A stretch of 64,000 nt of DNA from Saccharothrix deserti (GTDB taxonomy: Bacteria > Actinomycetota > Actinomycetes > Mycobacteriales > Pseudonocardiaceae). The stretch is taken from positions 1 through 64,000 of the forward strand of contig NZ_ML775961.1 of the NCBI RefSeq assembly GCF_009769385.1. Reading direction: 5' to 3'. Below the pieces are notes generated by a model. That model made no database searches. It was not told the origin of the DNA and saw only the letters and a list, made by a program, of their open reading frames with translations. A program made the translations under genes and the position numbers. Below, piece by piece: positions 8,793 to 16,514 of the stretch (position 1 is its first letter; every line of letters starts with the position of its first letter).

Positions 8793-9239
8793 ATGGGCGC
8801 ACCCGGTCTCATCGCGATCGACCACGACGACTACCACGCTGAACACGTCGGCCGCACGGCTGACGGTAGGCAGTTCTTCCTCACCACGCCGTTTGAACCG
8901 GCTATGGACGGACAGGAGGGCAACGAGTTCGTTGCCCTGTTCCTGTTCGACCCGTCCGGTCGGTTCCTGGAAGCCAGGATCGATGAATTCGGGCCGCGGG
9001 GCACGATGAACCAGGACAGTCGCCGCCGGGACCGGTACGAGGCCAGATTGCGGGAGCTCGGCGAGGTCACGTTCACTCGGATCGAGGTTGCACCCTTCGC
9101 CGTCGAGCAGTTCGGCACCACCTTCGGTCTCGTCGCCCGGCCGGGCGACGGTGAGGACGATCCTTGGTGGGTGGAGCTACACCCGGGCAACTACATGGCG
9201 TTCAGCGAGCCCTGGGACAGCGGCGAGTACGACACCTAG
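8793..9239 (+). CDS. Conserved hypothetical protein, acidic
   Basis: The 148-residue product starts MGAPGLIAIDHDDYHAEHVG and has the segments DGRQFFLTTPFEPA, NEFVALFLFDPSGRFLEARID and WWVELHPGNYMAFSEPWDSGEYDT. The alternating strands resemble small single-domain proteins of SMI1/immunity type found in actinobacteria, but I do not recognise the family. A TAATCT -10 element (8779-8784) lies 8 bp before the ATG, suggesting an almost leaderless transcript. No membrane segment or signal is visible. Confidence 0.75.
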   Translation: MGAPGLIAIDHDDYHAEHVGRTADGRQFFLTTPFEPAMDGQEGNEFVALFLFDPSGRFLEARIDEFGPRGTMNQDSRRRDRYEARLRELGEVTFTRIEVAPFAVEQFGTTFGLVARPGDGEDDPWWVELHPGNYMAFSEPWDSGEYDT

Positions 9240-9299
9240 GTCTGGGCACCGCCAACTCGGGTGGACGTGGACAGGACACCCGTCGCCTCGCCTCCGGGG

Positions 9300-9420
9300 C
9301 GTTGTGCCTGCGTTGCGGGGAAGCGCGGCTTGGCAGTGTTCGCGGGCCTGGTCGTAGTCGCCGAGCAGCGCGGTGCAGCGCGTGGGTGGCGTGTTCCACG
9401 GCCTTCCGGTTGTCCCCCTC
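9300..9420 (-). pseudogene. Relic of a tetratricopeptide regulator
   Basis: On the minus strand one frame reads GDNRKAVEHATHALH and, after a one-base shift, the next reads ALLGDYDQAREHCQAAL. The second is a textbook TPR helix pair as found in SARP/LuxR-type actinobacterial regulators. No start, no flanking repeats and no continuation are present, so this is a short decayed fragment between two unrelated genes. The overall frame is broken at the join. Confidence 0.4.
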
Positions 9421-9793
9421 AGCGCCTACGACCGGGCGGCGGGTCGGGGAAGCGCTCGTGGTAGCGGGCGAGCATGTCCTGGGCCGCCGCGTCATCGCCG
9501 ACGGTGGCCTTGGTGAGTTCGGTGACCTGGTCGCGCAGCCGGATCTGGGCCTGCCGCAGGGTGGTCAGCAGCACCGCTTCCATCGCCCGCGCGTCGAGGG
9601 CGCGGAAGCGCTCGGTCAACGCGAACGAGGTCGGCGCGCCACCGGCGTCCACGGTCACGTGCACCGCGCCGTCGGGGGAGGAGGCGGTGCCGGTGGTCCG
9701 GTCCAGGTGCGTCTGGAGTTCGTCGTAGCGCGCCGCCGTGCGCTCCAGTTCCTCGGCCAACGTGCGCAGGCTGGGTCGTTGCTGGCTTGTCAC
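9419..9793 (-). CDS. YbaB/EbfC-family nucleoid-associated-like protein
   Basis: The 124-residue protein starts with GTG at 9793. The N-terminal helix (RTLAEELERTAARYDELQTHL) is followed by the short EbfC strand pair (GAVHVTVDAGGAPTSFAL) and a long helical tail. This matches the YbaB/EbfC fold, a dimeric DNA-binding scaffold. Actinobacteria carry several such paralogs, many of them next to ESX or toxin-type genes, but none is seen here. The last residues (PPPGRRR) form a basic tail. Confidence 0.75.
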   Translation of the reverse strand: MTSQQRPSLRTLAEELERTAARYDELQTHLDRTTGTASSPDGAVHVTVDAGGAPTSFALTERFRALDARAMEAVLLTTLRQAQIRLRDQVTELTKATVGDDAAAQDMLARYHERFPDPPPGRRR

Positions 9794-9879
9794 CGGCCGA
9801 CACTACCAGTGATCGTTACCGTCTGTGCCTGAAATCCTCGAAAGGGTGACGCTACGCTGATGTCGGGAGGTGGTGCGGG

Positions 9880-10611
9880 GTGCGGTTGCCGTTCGGCGTG
9901 CACGCGACGGTGCGGGCGGACTTCGAGCGCCGTTGGTCGCGGGTGCGGCCGTTGCTGCTGCTCGGCTTCCTCGTGCCGCCGTCGGTGAGCCTGGTCGTCG
10001 CCCTCCTGGCCGGGTGGTCGGGCGTGGTCGTGCTCGGCTGGGTCCTGTTGGTGATCGGTGTCGGTGTGCCGGTGTGGTTCCTGCTCCGCCGGGTCTACCT
10101 GCACCGGACGGGGTGGTGGGTCGGGCTCGTCGTGTACAGCGGGGCGGTGCAGGCGGTCGGCGTCGGTTTCCTCACCCTGAACCTGCTGCTCGTCCTGCCC
10201 ACCGTCGTCGCCACGGCGGTCGCGGTGTGGTTGGTGGTCAAGGCGAAGGCCGTGCTGCTGGACGTGGTCGGCGGCGCGATCGCCGGCACGACGCTCGGCG
10301 TGCGGAGTGCTTCGCGTCAGGTGCGCAACGCCACCGGACGCCTGCTGCGCGCCCACGCGAGCTTCGACGGTGAACTGCTGCGCTGGCACGCGACCACCGG
10401 ACCGTCCAACCCGGACACGTTCGGCGGTGAGCTGCCGCTGCGCGAGATCACCGGCGTGTGGGTGGCCGAGACGCGTGGCGCGCCGGGAGGACCGGTGGTG
10501 GTGGTGCGTGCCGCCGGGCGGGACGTCGAACTCGTCGTCGGGCACCCGCACGACTTCGCCACCCTCCTCGACCGGCGGCTGCGGCTGCTCGACCAACCCG
10601 GCTGGTCGTAG
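9880..10611 (+). CDS. Membrane protein of unknown function
   Basis: The 243-residue product has two strong hydrophobic hairpins at about residues 24-66 and 78-125. A soluble C-terminal domain follows (about 130-243; SFDGELLRWHATTGPSNPDTFGGELPLREITGVWV, given here as two segments of a PH-like strand pattern). The GTG at 9880 has GGAGGTGG just upstream and a TACGCT -10 box at 9853-9858. It is likely anchored in the cytoplasmic membrane with the C-terminal domain inside. No family was recognised. Confidence 0.7.
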   Translation: MRLPFGVHATVRADFERRWSRVRPLLLLGFLVPPSVSLVVALLAGWSGVVVLGWVLLVIGVGVPVWFLLRRVYLHRTGWWVGLVVYSGAVQAVGVGFLTLNLLLVLPTVVATAVAVWLVVKAKAVLLDVVGGAIAGTTLGVRSASRQVRNATGRLLRAHASFDGELLRWHATTGPSNPDTFGGELPLREITGVWVAETRGAPGGPVVVVRAAGRDVELVVGHPHDFATLLDRRLRLLDQPGWS

Positions 10612-10678
10612 TCGCGTGACGTCCACCCTTGTTACTCGTTGGTCAAGTAGACGTCCGACGACGGAAGGGGCAGCGGCC

Positions 10679-11530
10679 ATGGCGACCGAACGGTTGCGGC
10701 TGGAGGACGGCACGGAGCTGAACGTGACACGCAGCGGACCGCCCGACGCCGAGTTGACCGCGGTGCTCGCCCACGGCTACGCGCTGGACCACCGCAGCTG
10801 GCACCGGGTGGTGGCGGCGCTGCCGGAGTCGGTGCGGGTGATCGCCTACGATCACCGCGGCCACGGCGCGTCCTCGCCGGCGGACAAGGAGACCGCGTCC
10901 ATCGAGCAGTTGGGCGACGACCTCGGCGAGCTGATCGAACGGTTGGTGCCCGAGGGGCGGGTCGTGATCGCGGGTCACTCGATGGGCGGCATGGCGGCGA
11001 TGGCGATGGCCGAACGCCGCCCCCGGCTGTACCGGCAGCGGGTCGCGGGCGTGGTGTTCGTCTCGACCGCCGTGACCGGGCTGGCGGAGACGTCGTTGGC
11101 CTGGCCCAAGGCGTTGGGCAAGCTCGTCCGCGAGTTGGAGCGCGCGTTCGGGCCGCTGGTGCGGGCGGTGCGGGAGAAGATCGAGCCCGCGAAGACGGCC
11201 GGGTTGCGGTGGTGGCTGTTCGGCGACGAGCCGCGCGAGGAGGACGTGGACCTGACCGCGGACATGGTGTGGGCGCACTGGCCCGACACGGTCGCGTTGT
11301 TCCGCCCGGCGGTGGACCGCTACGACCGCGAGGCCGCGCTCACCGTCGCGGGCGAACGGCCGGTGATCGCGATCGTGGGCGACGAGGACCGGCTGGTGCC
11401 CGAGTCCAACGCCAAGGCACTGGCCGCGGCGGTCGGCGGCGAGTCGGTCGTGGTGGAGGACGCCGGCCACATGCTGCCACTCGAGGCCCCGGCCGAGGTG
11501 GCGGCCCGCATCATGGAGCTGGCTGCCTAG
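10679..11530 (+). CDS. Alpha/beta hydrolase
   Basis: The 283-residue protein carries all the alpha/beta-hydrolase marks: oxyanion-hole motif AHGYALDHRSW, nucleophile elbow GHSMGGMA, the late Asp in VGDEDRLVP and the His in DAGHMLPLE. It may act on lipids or esters; perhydrolase or lipase activity cannot be told apart. The ATG at 10679 has GGAAGGGG about 10 bp upstream, and a longer open frame upstream overlaps the previous gene and is not used. No signal peptide is seen. Confidence 0.88.
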   Translation: MATERLRLEDGTELNVTRSGPPDAELTAVLAHGYALDHRSWHRVVAALPESVRVIAYDHRGHGASSPADKETASIEQLGDDLGELIERLVPEGRVVIAGHSMGGMAAMAMAERRPRLYRQRVAGVVFVSTAVTGLAETSLAWPKALGKLVRELERAFGPLVRAVREKIEPAKTAGLRWWLFGDEPREEDVDLTADMVWAHWPDTVALFRPAVDRYDREAALTVAGERPVIAIVGDEDRLVPESNAKALAAAVGGESVVVEDAGHMLPLEAPAEVAARIMELAA

Positions 11531-11684
11531 CCCGGTTGACCGCTGGGGTTCCGCCGGACGGGTCGGCCTGCTGTTCACGTTCGGCCGGCGGCCTTTCCGG
11601 TGTCGCGGATCTTCGCGGACCTGTCACGTCGTCGGGCGACGACATCGGGTGACGGCTTCCGCCCGTCCCGCGACGAAGGGACCC

Positions 11685-13112
11685 ATGATGGACTACCTGA
11701 CCCAGGACGTGGCGGAACCCGTCCACGTGACCCGGTCCCACGACCCGCTGGCCGTCGCCCTCGGCAACGCCTCCCTGCTCGGCATCGGTTACCTGATGCT
11801 GCGACGGCGCCTGCTCGCCGTCCTCACCGGACTGATCACCGTCGTGCTCGTCGTCCTCCTCGCCTCGGTCGTCCGGTCGGTGTGGTTCGAGGTCGTCTTA
11901 CTCGTCTGGTGGGTGGCACTCATCGCGCACGGGTGGTTCCTGGCGAGTCGGCGCGCTCAGCGGGTCGCGGTGCGCCGGCAGCGGCTGGTCGCGCTCGTCG
12001 TCACGGTCCCGGTGCTGCTGACCGTGGGGTTCCTGCGGTTCGACGCCGCCAGGATCGAGCGGAACGTCACCGAAGCCCGCGGCAGCGGCGACTGCGCGCA
12101 GGCGTCGGCCGCCCTGGGCGAGGTGGGGCTCGGTCACCGCGTGGTCGACGCCCCGCTGACCACCCGCGGCGACAAGACCGCCGAGGCGTGCCGACGACTG
12201 TCGGTGGCGCGGGAGAGGCTCACCACTTCGCTGACCGGTGACACCGATGCGCTGGCGGAGGGTTTCAACCGTCTCGCCCCGGTCCTCGCGGAGCTGCCCG
12301 GCCACGAGAAGATGGTCGACGTGGTCCTGGACGGGTTCCTCGCCGGCCTGCCCGCCGAGAACCCCTGCCACACCGTCACGGTCACGGACTGGCTCCGTCA
12401 GCGCGAGGCGAGCGACAACGCGCTGGACCGCTCCGCCGACGTGGTCCCGCGAACCGCGCCCGCCGCGCTCGTCGGCTGCGGTGACGCCCTCATGGCCGCC
12501 AAGGACTGGGAGGCGGCGCGGACGCGTTATCAGCAGCTGCTCGACCAGTACCCCGGACACGAACTCGCCGCCAAGGCCCAGGAAGGGGCCAGGCAGGCGA
12601 CGCTGGCGATCGAGTTGGCGAACGTCCGCAACCTCCTGCGAGGGCCGAGCAGCACGCAACCTGCCTACTGCGCCAATCCGGCGCAGTACAGCGGTGCCGC
12701 CCCGTACGGCAAGGGAATCAACCGCGCGCTGATCTACGGCAACGACTACTACACGAACAAGTTCCCCGCCGAGTGGCGGGCCGCCGACGCCGCCGACGCC
12801 GTGCTGGTGGTCTGCGTGGGCAAGGAGGAGATGGGCACCCCCGTCCAGACCTGTCCGTACGAGAGCAAGATCTTCCCCGAGTTCCCCAGGGACGTGACGT
12901 TCCGCAAGATCGCGATCCCGGTGAAGGTCTACGAGCTGCGGACCGGGAAGCCCGTGGCCGACACCAAGGTGGAGATCGGCGGCGCGAGCTGCCCCGAGGT
13001 CCTCCACTACACCAGTTACGGCCCCACCGACCTCGGGCCGCCGGGGGAGGTGCACGTCACCCCGTCCGACGACGACGTGCGTGGCGCCTTCGTGCCGCTG
13101 ATCTCCCCGTGA
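11685..13112 (+). CDS. Membrane-anchored TPR-containing hypothetical protein
   Basis: The 475-residue protein has an N-terminal membrane region with about four hydrophobic segments: GNASLLGIGYLMLRR, a valine/leucine-rich helix, WFEVVLLVWWVALIAHGWFL and LVALVVTVPVLLTVGFL. A large soluble part follows, in which WEAARTRYQQLLDQYPGHELA looks like one TPR. Six or more cysteines lie in the C-terminal half, suggesting an exported, disulfide-containing domain. The ATG at 11685 follows GAAGGG. The family occurs in Pseudonocardiaceae, but its function is not known to me. Confidence 0.75.
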   Translation: MMDYLTQDVAEPVHVTRSHDPLAVALGNASLLGIGYLMLRRRLLAVLTGLITVVLVVLLASVVRSVWFEVVLLVWWVALIAHGWFLASRRAQRVAVRRQRLVALVVTVPVLLTVGFLRFDAARIERNVTEARGSGDCAQASAALGEVGLGHRVVDAPLTTRGDKTAEACRRLSVARERLTTSLTGDTDALAEGFNRLAPVLAELPGHEKMVDVVLDGFLAGLPAENPCHTVTVTDWLRQREASDNALDRSADVVPRTAPAALVGCGDALMAAKDWEAARTRYQQLLDQYPGHELAAKAQEGARQATLAIELANVRNLLRGPSSTQPAYCANPAQYSGAAPYGKGINRALIYGNDYYTNKFPAEWRAADAADAVLVVCVGKEEMGTPVQTCPYESKIFPEFPRDVTFRKIAIPVKVYELRTGKPVADTKVEIGGASCPEVLHYTSYGPTDLGPPGEVHVTPSDDDVRGAFVPLISP

Positions 13113-13124
13113 CCGGACCGGTCA
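13110..13124. terminator. 15-bp palindrome holding both stop codons
   Basis: TGACCGG-A-CCGGTCA is a perfect palindrome. Its outer TGA (13110-13112) is the stop of the plus-strand gene, and its outer TCA (13122-13124) is the stop of the convergent minus-strand gene. It may help terminate both transcripts, but the stem is short and has no U-run. Confidence 0.5.
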
Positions 13125-13703
13125 GGTGTTCGCCTCGTAGCACTCCTGGAGCAGCCGCTTGAATTCGTCGTCCACGTCGTCCGGCGACTCCAGCGCGATC
13201 CGCACGGTGCCCTTGTCGAGGCTCTTCGCCGACAACAGCCGACCGCCCGGTTCGCGCCCCGGCAGGTTCAGCCCGACGTCCACCCGCTTCTTCGTCGTCG
13301 CTTTCACGATGGCGAAAGTGCGTTTCGGCGAGACGAGCGAGATGTAGGTCTTGCGGGCCTGCACCACGACGTCGCCGAGCGAGTACGCCGCGTCGAGGAC
13401 GGCGTCGCGAATGGGGCGCAGGTCTTCCCGATCCGCGTACTGGGCGTCGATGAGCTCGGCCGGATCGGCGAGCAGGAATTCCGGGTAGCCGTGGCGTTCG
13501 TACACCAGGAGGTCCTGCGAATACCCGCCGACGCCCCGCTCGGTCAGCCACTTCCGCAACGCGGGCTCACCGGGCGGGGCCTCTTCACCCACTCGCTTGT
13601 TCCATTCCGCCACCGTCGCGCCCGTTTTCGCCTTCAGCCGCTCGGCCGCATCGTCCATCATGAATTTCCAGCCACGGATTTCACGCTTGCCCTGTTTCGT
13701 CAT
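13122..13703 (-). CDS. DUF4287/DUF5655-like protein
   Basis: The 193-residue product begins MTKQGKREIRGWKFMMDDAAERLKA (two segments). The N-terminal third (KTGATVAEWNKRV, LRKWLTERGVGGYSQDLLVYE) resembles the DUF4287 helical domain. The C-terminal part (LGDVVVQARKTYISLVSPKRTFAIVKATTKKRVDVGL) has the DUF5655 pattern, a small domain with conserved basic residues often seen in DNA-modification and stress contexts. The start ATG lies 35 bp downstream of the LURP-one gene, so the two are probably co-transcribed. The molecular role is unknown. Confidence 0.78.
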   Translation of the reverse strand: MTKQGKREIRGWKFMMDDAAERLKAKTGATVAEWNKRVGEEAPPGEPALRKWLTERGVGGYSQDLLVYERHGYPEFLLADPAELIDAQYADREDLRPIRDAVLDAAYSLGDVVVQARKTYISLVSPKRTFAIVKATTKKRVDVGLNLPGREPGGRLLSAKSLDKGTVRIALESPDDVDDEFKRLLQECYEANT

Positions 13704-13738
13704 AGGGCTCACCTCTCCATCCCCGACCACCGTAGTCG

Positions 13739-14338
13739 TTACCGGGACTGCAGGGCGTCCAACGCGACCGCTTGGGCGAGGACCAGTCGGCGGTCCAGCG
13801 TGTCGTCCTCGATGACCACCACGTAGTGGTCCCGGAAGCGGGTCTTCTTCTCGAACCACGCCACGACCGTCGAGTCGATGGTGAAGTCGAAGTGGTACTT
13901 CCACGGGAACGGCAGGTCGCCGATCCACGGGAGGAAGTCCCAGATGCGGCGGAACAACGCCATGGCCATGCTGCGCTCGCTGACCGTGATCGGCGGGTGG
14001 TCCGGCTGGTCGAGTCGCCAGGTGGACCGGAGGAGGGACTTGCCGAACACCTTGCCGAACACACCGATGGGGCGACCGTCGTGGGCGGTCACGTCGTAGG
14101 CGCCGGCGAGGTCGATCACCTTCCGGGCCTTGAACCCCGCGAGCACGAGTCCCTTGTTCTGGTCGCGGTAGAGGGTGACCTGTTCCTTGAAGGCCATCCG
14201 CTTCTGCTCGACGAAGGCGACCAGCGGACCGGGTTCCCCCCTGCCGTCGTCGGCGAAGATCTCGTACCGGTTCACCATCAGGGTGATCCGCTGGTGTACG
14301 TGAAACCGCCGCCCGGCCAATGACGCCTTGATGTTCAC
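13739..14338 (-). CDS. LURP-one-related (tubby-like) protein
   Basis: The 199-residue protein (GTG start) has the all-beta LURP-one/scramblase-like pattern. It runs through NIKASLAGRRFHVHQRITLMVNRYEIF, then ADDG, VAFVEQKRMAFKEQVTLYRD, AGFKARKVIDLAGAYDVTAHDG and IGVFGKVFGKSLLRSTW, described here as short strands. The fold binds lipids or membranes in some relatives. It is cytoplasmic and lacks a signal peptide. It heads the two-gene minus-strand unit with the DUF5655-like protein and diverges from the MarR gene. Confidence 0.8.
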   Translation of the reverse strand: MNIKASLAGRRFHVHQRITLMVNRYEIFADDGRGEPGPLVAFVEQKRMAFKEQVTLYRDQNKGLVLAGFKARKVIDLAGAYDVTAHDGRPIGVFGKVFGKSLLRSTWRLDQPDHPPITVSERSMAMALFRRIWDFLPWIGDLPFPWKYHFDFTIDSTVVAWFEKKTRFRDHYVVVIEDDTLDRRLVLAQAVALDALQSR

Positions 14339-14426
14339 AGCCAGACGTTACCGCGTGGCGTCGCGGCGTTCGATCCGTTCCGTCGAGTTGCGGCCCACGC
14401 GACAGTCCGTGCGACAGCCGCGCGCC

Positions 14427-14447
14427 ACTTGAAGCGTCAAGTAAGCT
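14427..14447 (+). promoter_or_regulatory. Autoregulatory MarR operator with leaderless promoter
   Basis: ACTTGA-AGCG-TCAAGT (14427-14442) is a perfect inverted repeat. It overlaps the TAAGCT -10 box (14442-14447), which lies 6 bp before ATG 14454, so the transcript should be leaderless. The same AGCG-centred motif recurs at 14998-15011 upstream of ribA, which points to the MarR protein as its ligand. Confidence 0.7.
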
Positions 14448-14453
14448 GGTGTG

Positions 14454-14921
14454 ATGGAACCGCGGTGGTTGTCGCAGGACGAGCAGGAGTCGTGGCTGCC
14501 GTTCGCCGCCATGTTGATCAAGTTGCCCGCCGCCCTCGACGCCCAGCTCCAGCGCGACGCGGACATCACGCACTTCGAGTACCTGGTGCTCGCCCGGCTG
14601 TCGATGATCCGCGACCGCACGCTGCGGATGAGCGAGCTGGCGTCGGTCGTGAGCGCCTCGCTGTCGCGCCTCTCGCACGTGGTCAAGCGGCTGGAGCAGC
14701 GGGGCTGGGTGCGCCGCGCGCCGTGCCCGGAGAACGGCCGGTTCACCAACGCGATCCTCACCGAGGCGGGCTGGGAGAAGGTCGTGGCGACCGCGCCGGG
14801 GCACGTCGAGGAGGTGCGCAGGCTGGTCGTGGACGCCCTCTCCGAGTCCGAGCTGCGGCAGTTGCGCGAGATCAGCTCGAGGGTGCTCCAGCGCATCGAC
14901 CCGGACGCGGGCACGTGGTGA
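14454..14921 (+). CDS. MarR-family transcriptional regulator
   Basis: The 155-residue protein has the MarR winged-helix order: a dimerisation helix (WLPFAAMLIKLPAALDAQL), then LRMSELASVVSASLSRLSHVVKRLEQRGWV as HTH plus recognition helix, then the wing CPENGRFTNAILTEAG. The C-terminal helices contribute to dimerisation. Predicted operators lie on its own promoter and on the ribA promoter 77 bp after its stop. MarR proteins next to extradiol dioxygenases often sense quinones or catechols, which fits the operon that follows. GTG 14451 is an alternative start one codon upstream. Confidence 0.9.
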   Translation: MEPRWLSQDEQESWLPFAAMLIKLPAALDAQLQRDADITHFEYLVLARLSMIRDRTLRMSELASVVSASLSRLSHVVKRLEQRGWVRRAPCPENGRFTNAILTEAGWEKVVATAPGHVEEVRRLVVDALSESELRQLREISSRVLQRIDPDAGTW

Positions 14922-14955
14922 GCGACACGTGTCGAGTGGTGCACGCCACTTAGAA

Positions 14956-15011
14956 GTTGAACCTTCAACATTGACGGCGTAGCGTCGTCATCGCTCGGTT
15001 GAAGCGTCAAC
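14956..15011 (+). promoter_or_regulatory. ribA-dioxygenase promoter with two MarR-type operators
   Basis: TTGAAC (14957-14962) and TAGCGT (14980-14985) are 17 bp apart. One inverted repeat, GTTGAA-CC-TTCAAC (14956-14969), covers the -35 box. A second, GTTGA-AGCG-TCAAC (14998-15011), lies just after the start point and matches the operator in front of the MarR gene. Repressor bound to both would block initiation. Confidence 0.72.
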
Positions 15012-15036
15012 TGAGGCGTCACGAAGAGGTGAACCG

Positions 15037-15666
15037 ATGACCACGACCGCACTGCCGGCGGCGATTCGCACGACCGTCCGGGTGCCGTTGACCTTCGGCG
15101 ACGGCTACACCGTCGAAGCCGACGTCCACACGTTCACCGGCCTGGTGGACGGCAAGGAGCACCTGGCCCTGGGCCTCGGCGACTACCGGAACGCGGACGT
15201 GCCCCTGGTCCGCGCCCACTCGGAGTGCCTGACCGGCGACGTGTTCGGGTCGGCCCGCTGCGACTGCGGTCCGCAGCTGCGAGAGGCGGTCGAGCGGATC
15301 GCGACCACCGGCGGGTACCTGCTGTACCTGCGCCAGGAGGGCCGCGGCATCGGCCTGTACGCCAAGCTCGACGCCTACGCGCTGCAGGACCTCGGGCTCG
15401 ACACCTACGCCGCCAACCGGGCACTCGGGCACGCCGACGACGAGCGCGACTACACCGCCGCCGCGCAGATGCTCGCGGCTCTCGGTGCCCGGAGCGTCGA
15501 CCTGCTGACCAACAACCCGGACAAGGCCACCCAACTGACTGCCCTGGGCGTGGACCTGCGCTCCGTCAACCGCACCGGCGTGCACGCCTCCGAGCACAAC
15601 CTGCGGTACCTCGCGGCCAAGGTCGCGCACACCGCGCACACCCTCGACCTGCCGATCGCGAACTGA
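15037..15666 (+). CDS. ribA: GTP cyclohydrolase II
   Basis: The 209-residue enzyme opens the imidazole ring of GTP to give the first riboflavin intermediate. The zinc site is the Cys-x10-Cys-x-Cys motif in HSECLTGDVFGSARCDCG. GTP-binding residues follow in LRQEGRGIGLY, and NNPDKATQL holds the base-recognition region. It is a free-standing RibA without the RibB domain. Actinobacteria normally have RibA in the rib operon, so this copy is probably a regulated paralog. It shares an operon with an extradiol dioxygenase 14 bp downstream. Confidence 0.92.
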   Translation: MTTTALPAAIRTTVRVPLTFGDGYTVEADVHTFTGLVDGKEHLALGLGDYRNADVPLVRAHSECLTGDVFGSARCDCGPQLREAVERIATTGGYLLYLRQEGRGIGLYAKLDAYALQDLGLDTYAANRALGHADDERDYTAAAQMLAALGARSVDLLTNNPDKATQLTALGVDLRSVNRTGVHASEHNLRYLAAKVAHTAHTLDLPIAN

Positions 15667-15679
15667 CCTCCCGGAGCAC

Positions 15680-16450
15680 GTGATGACCCGCATGCCGACC
15701 CTGTACCTCAGCCACGGCGCGCCGCCGTTGGCCGACGACCCCATCTGGCCGGGCCAGCTCTCCGCGTGGGCCGCCGACCTGCCGCGTCCCACCGCGATCC
15801 TGGTCATCTCGGCGCACTGGGAGGACGCGCCGCTGGCGATCGGCGCGACCACCACCGTGCCGCTGGTCTACGACTTCTACGGGTTCGAGCAGAGGTACTA
15901 CGAGGTCACCTACGCCGCGCCGGGCGCGCCCGAACTGGCCGCGAAGGTGCGCGGCCTGCTGCGCAACGCCGCCACCCCGGTGCAGGACGTCCCGGAGCGC
16001 GGTCTCGACCACGGCGCGTACGTGCCGCTGGTGGAGATGTACCCGGACGCCGACATCCCGGTGCTGCAGATCTCCATGCCGACCCTGGACCCGCGGCGGC
16101 TGATGGAGATCGGCCGCAGGCTCGCGCCGCTGCGCGACGAGGGCGTGCTGATCGTGGGCAGCGGCTTCTTCACCCACAACCTGCGGGCGATCCGCGTGGA
16201 CGGGAGCGTGCCGAGCTTCACCGCCGAGTTCGACCACTGGGGCCGCGAGGCCCTGGCGTCGGCGGACGTGGACGCGCTGATCGACTTCGAGCACAAGTCC
16301 CCGGTCGGCCGGCTCGCCCACCCGCGCACCGAGCACTTCGCGCCGCTGTTCATCGCCCTGGGCGCGGGCGAGGACGAACTCACCGGCCAGCGCAGCGTGA
16401 TCGACGGCTACTGGCTCGGCATGGCCAAGCGCTCCATCCAGGTCGGCTGA
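15680..16450 (+). CDS. DODA-type extradiol ring-cleavage dioxygenase
   Basis: The 256-residue protein belongs to the LigB/DODA class. Likely metal ligands are the His of LYLSHGAPPL, the His of VISAHWEDAP and the His of TEHFAPLFIALG, with GLDHGAYVPL supplying the acid/base His. It uses non-haem Fe(II), or zinc in some relatives, to cleave catechols such as DOPA. GTG 15680 or ATG 15683 starts it, 14 bp after ribA, so the two are co-transcribed under the MarR operators. A role in catechol or quinone detoxification, or in oxidation of a ribA-derived intermediate, is possible. Confidence 0.88.
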   Translation: MMTRMPTLYLSHGAPPLADDPIWPGQLSAWAADLPRPTAILVISAHWEDAPLAIGATTTVPLVYDFYGFEQRYYEVTYAAPGAPELAAKVRGLLRNAATPVQDVPERGLDHGAYVPLVEMYPDADIPVLQISMPTLDPRRLMEIGRRLAPLRDEGVLIVGSGFFTHNLRAIRVDGSVPSFTAEFDHWGREALASADVDALIDFEHKSPVGRLAHPRTEHFAPLFIALGAGEDELTGQRSVIDGYWLGMAKRSIQVG

Positions 16451-16481
16451 CCGCCGGCGTCGGCGTGGCGCGTGACCGGGA

Positions 16482-16508
16482 GGGGTGTGCCCCGGCGGGG
16501 CACACCCC
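16482..16508. terminator. Strong bidirectional terminator
   Basis: GGGGTGTGCCCC (16482-16493) and GGGGCACACCCC (16497-16508) form a perfect 12-bp stem with a 3-nt loop between the dioxygenase gene and the convergent DUF6055 gene. Confidence 0.88.
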
Positions 16509-16514
16509 CACGCG

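Noticed and set aside
13122-14804. Single 560-codon minus-strand gene covering both the DUF5655-like and LURP-one genes
   Set aside because: Two separate starts with proper spacing and two unrelated domains in different frames fit better.
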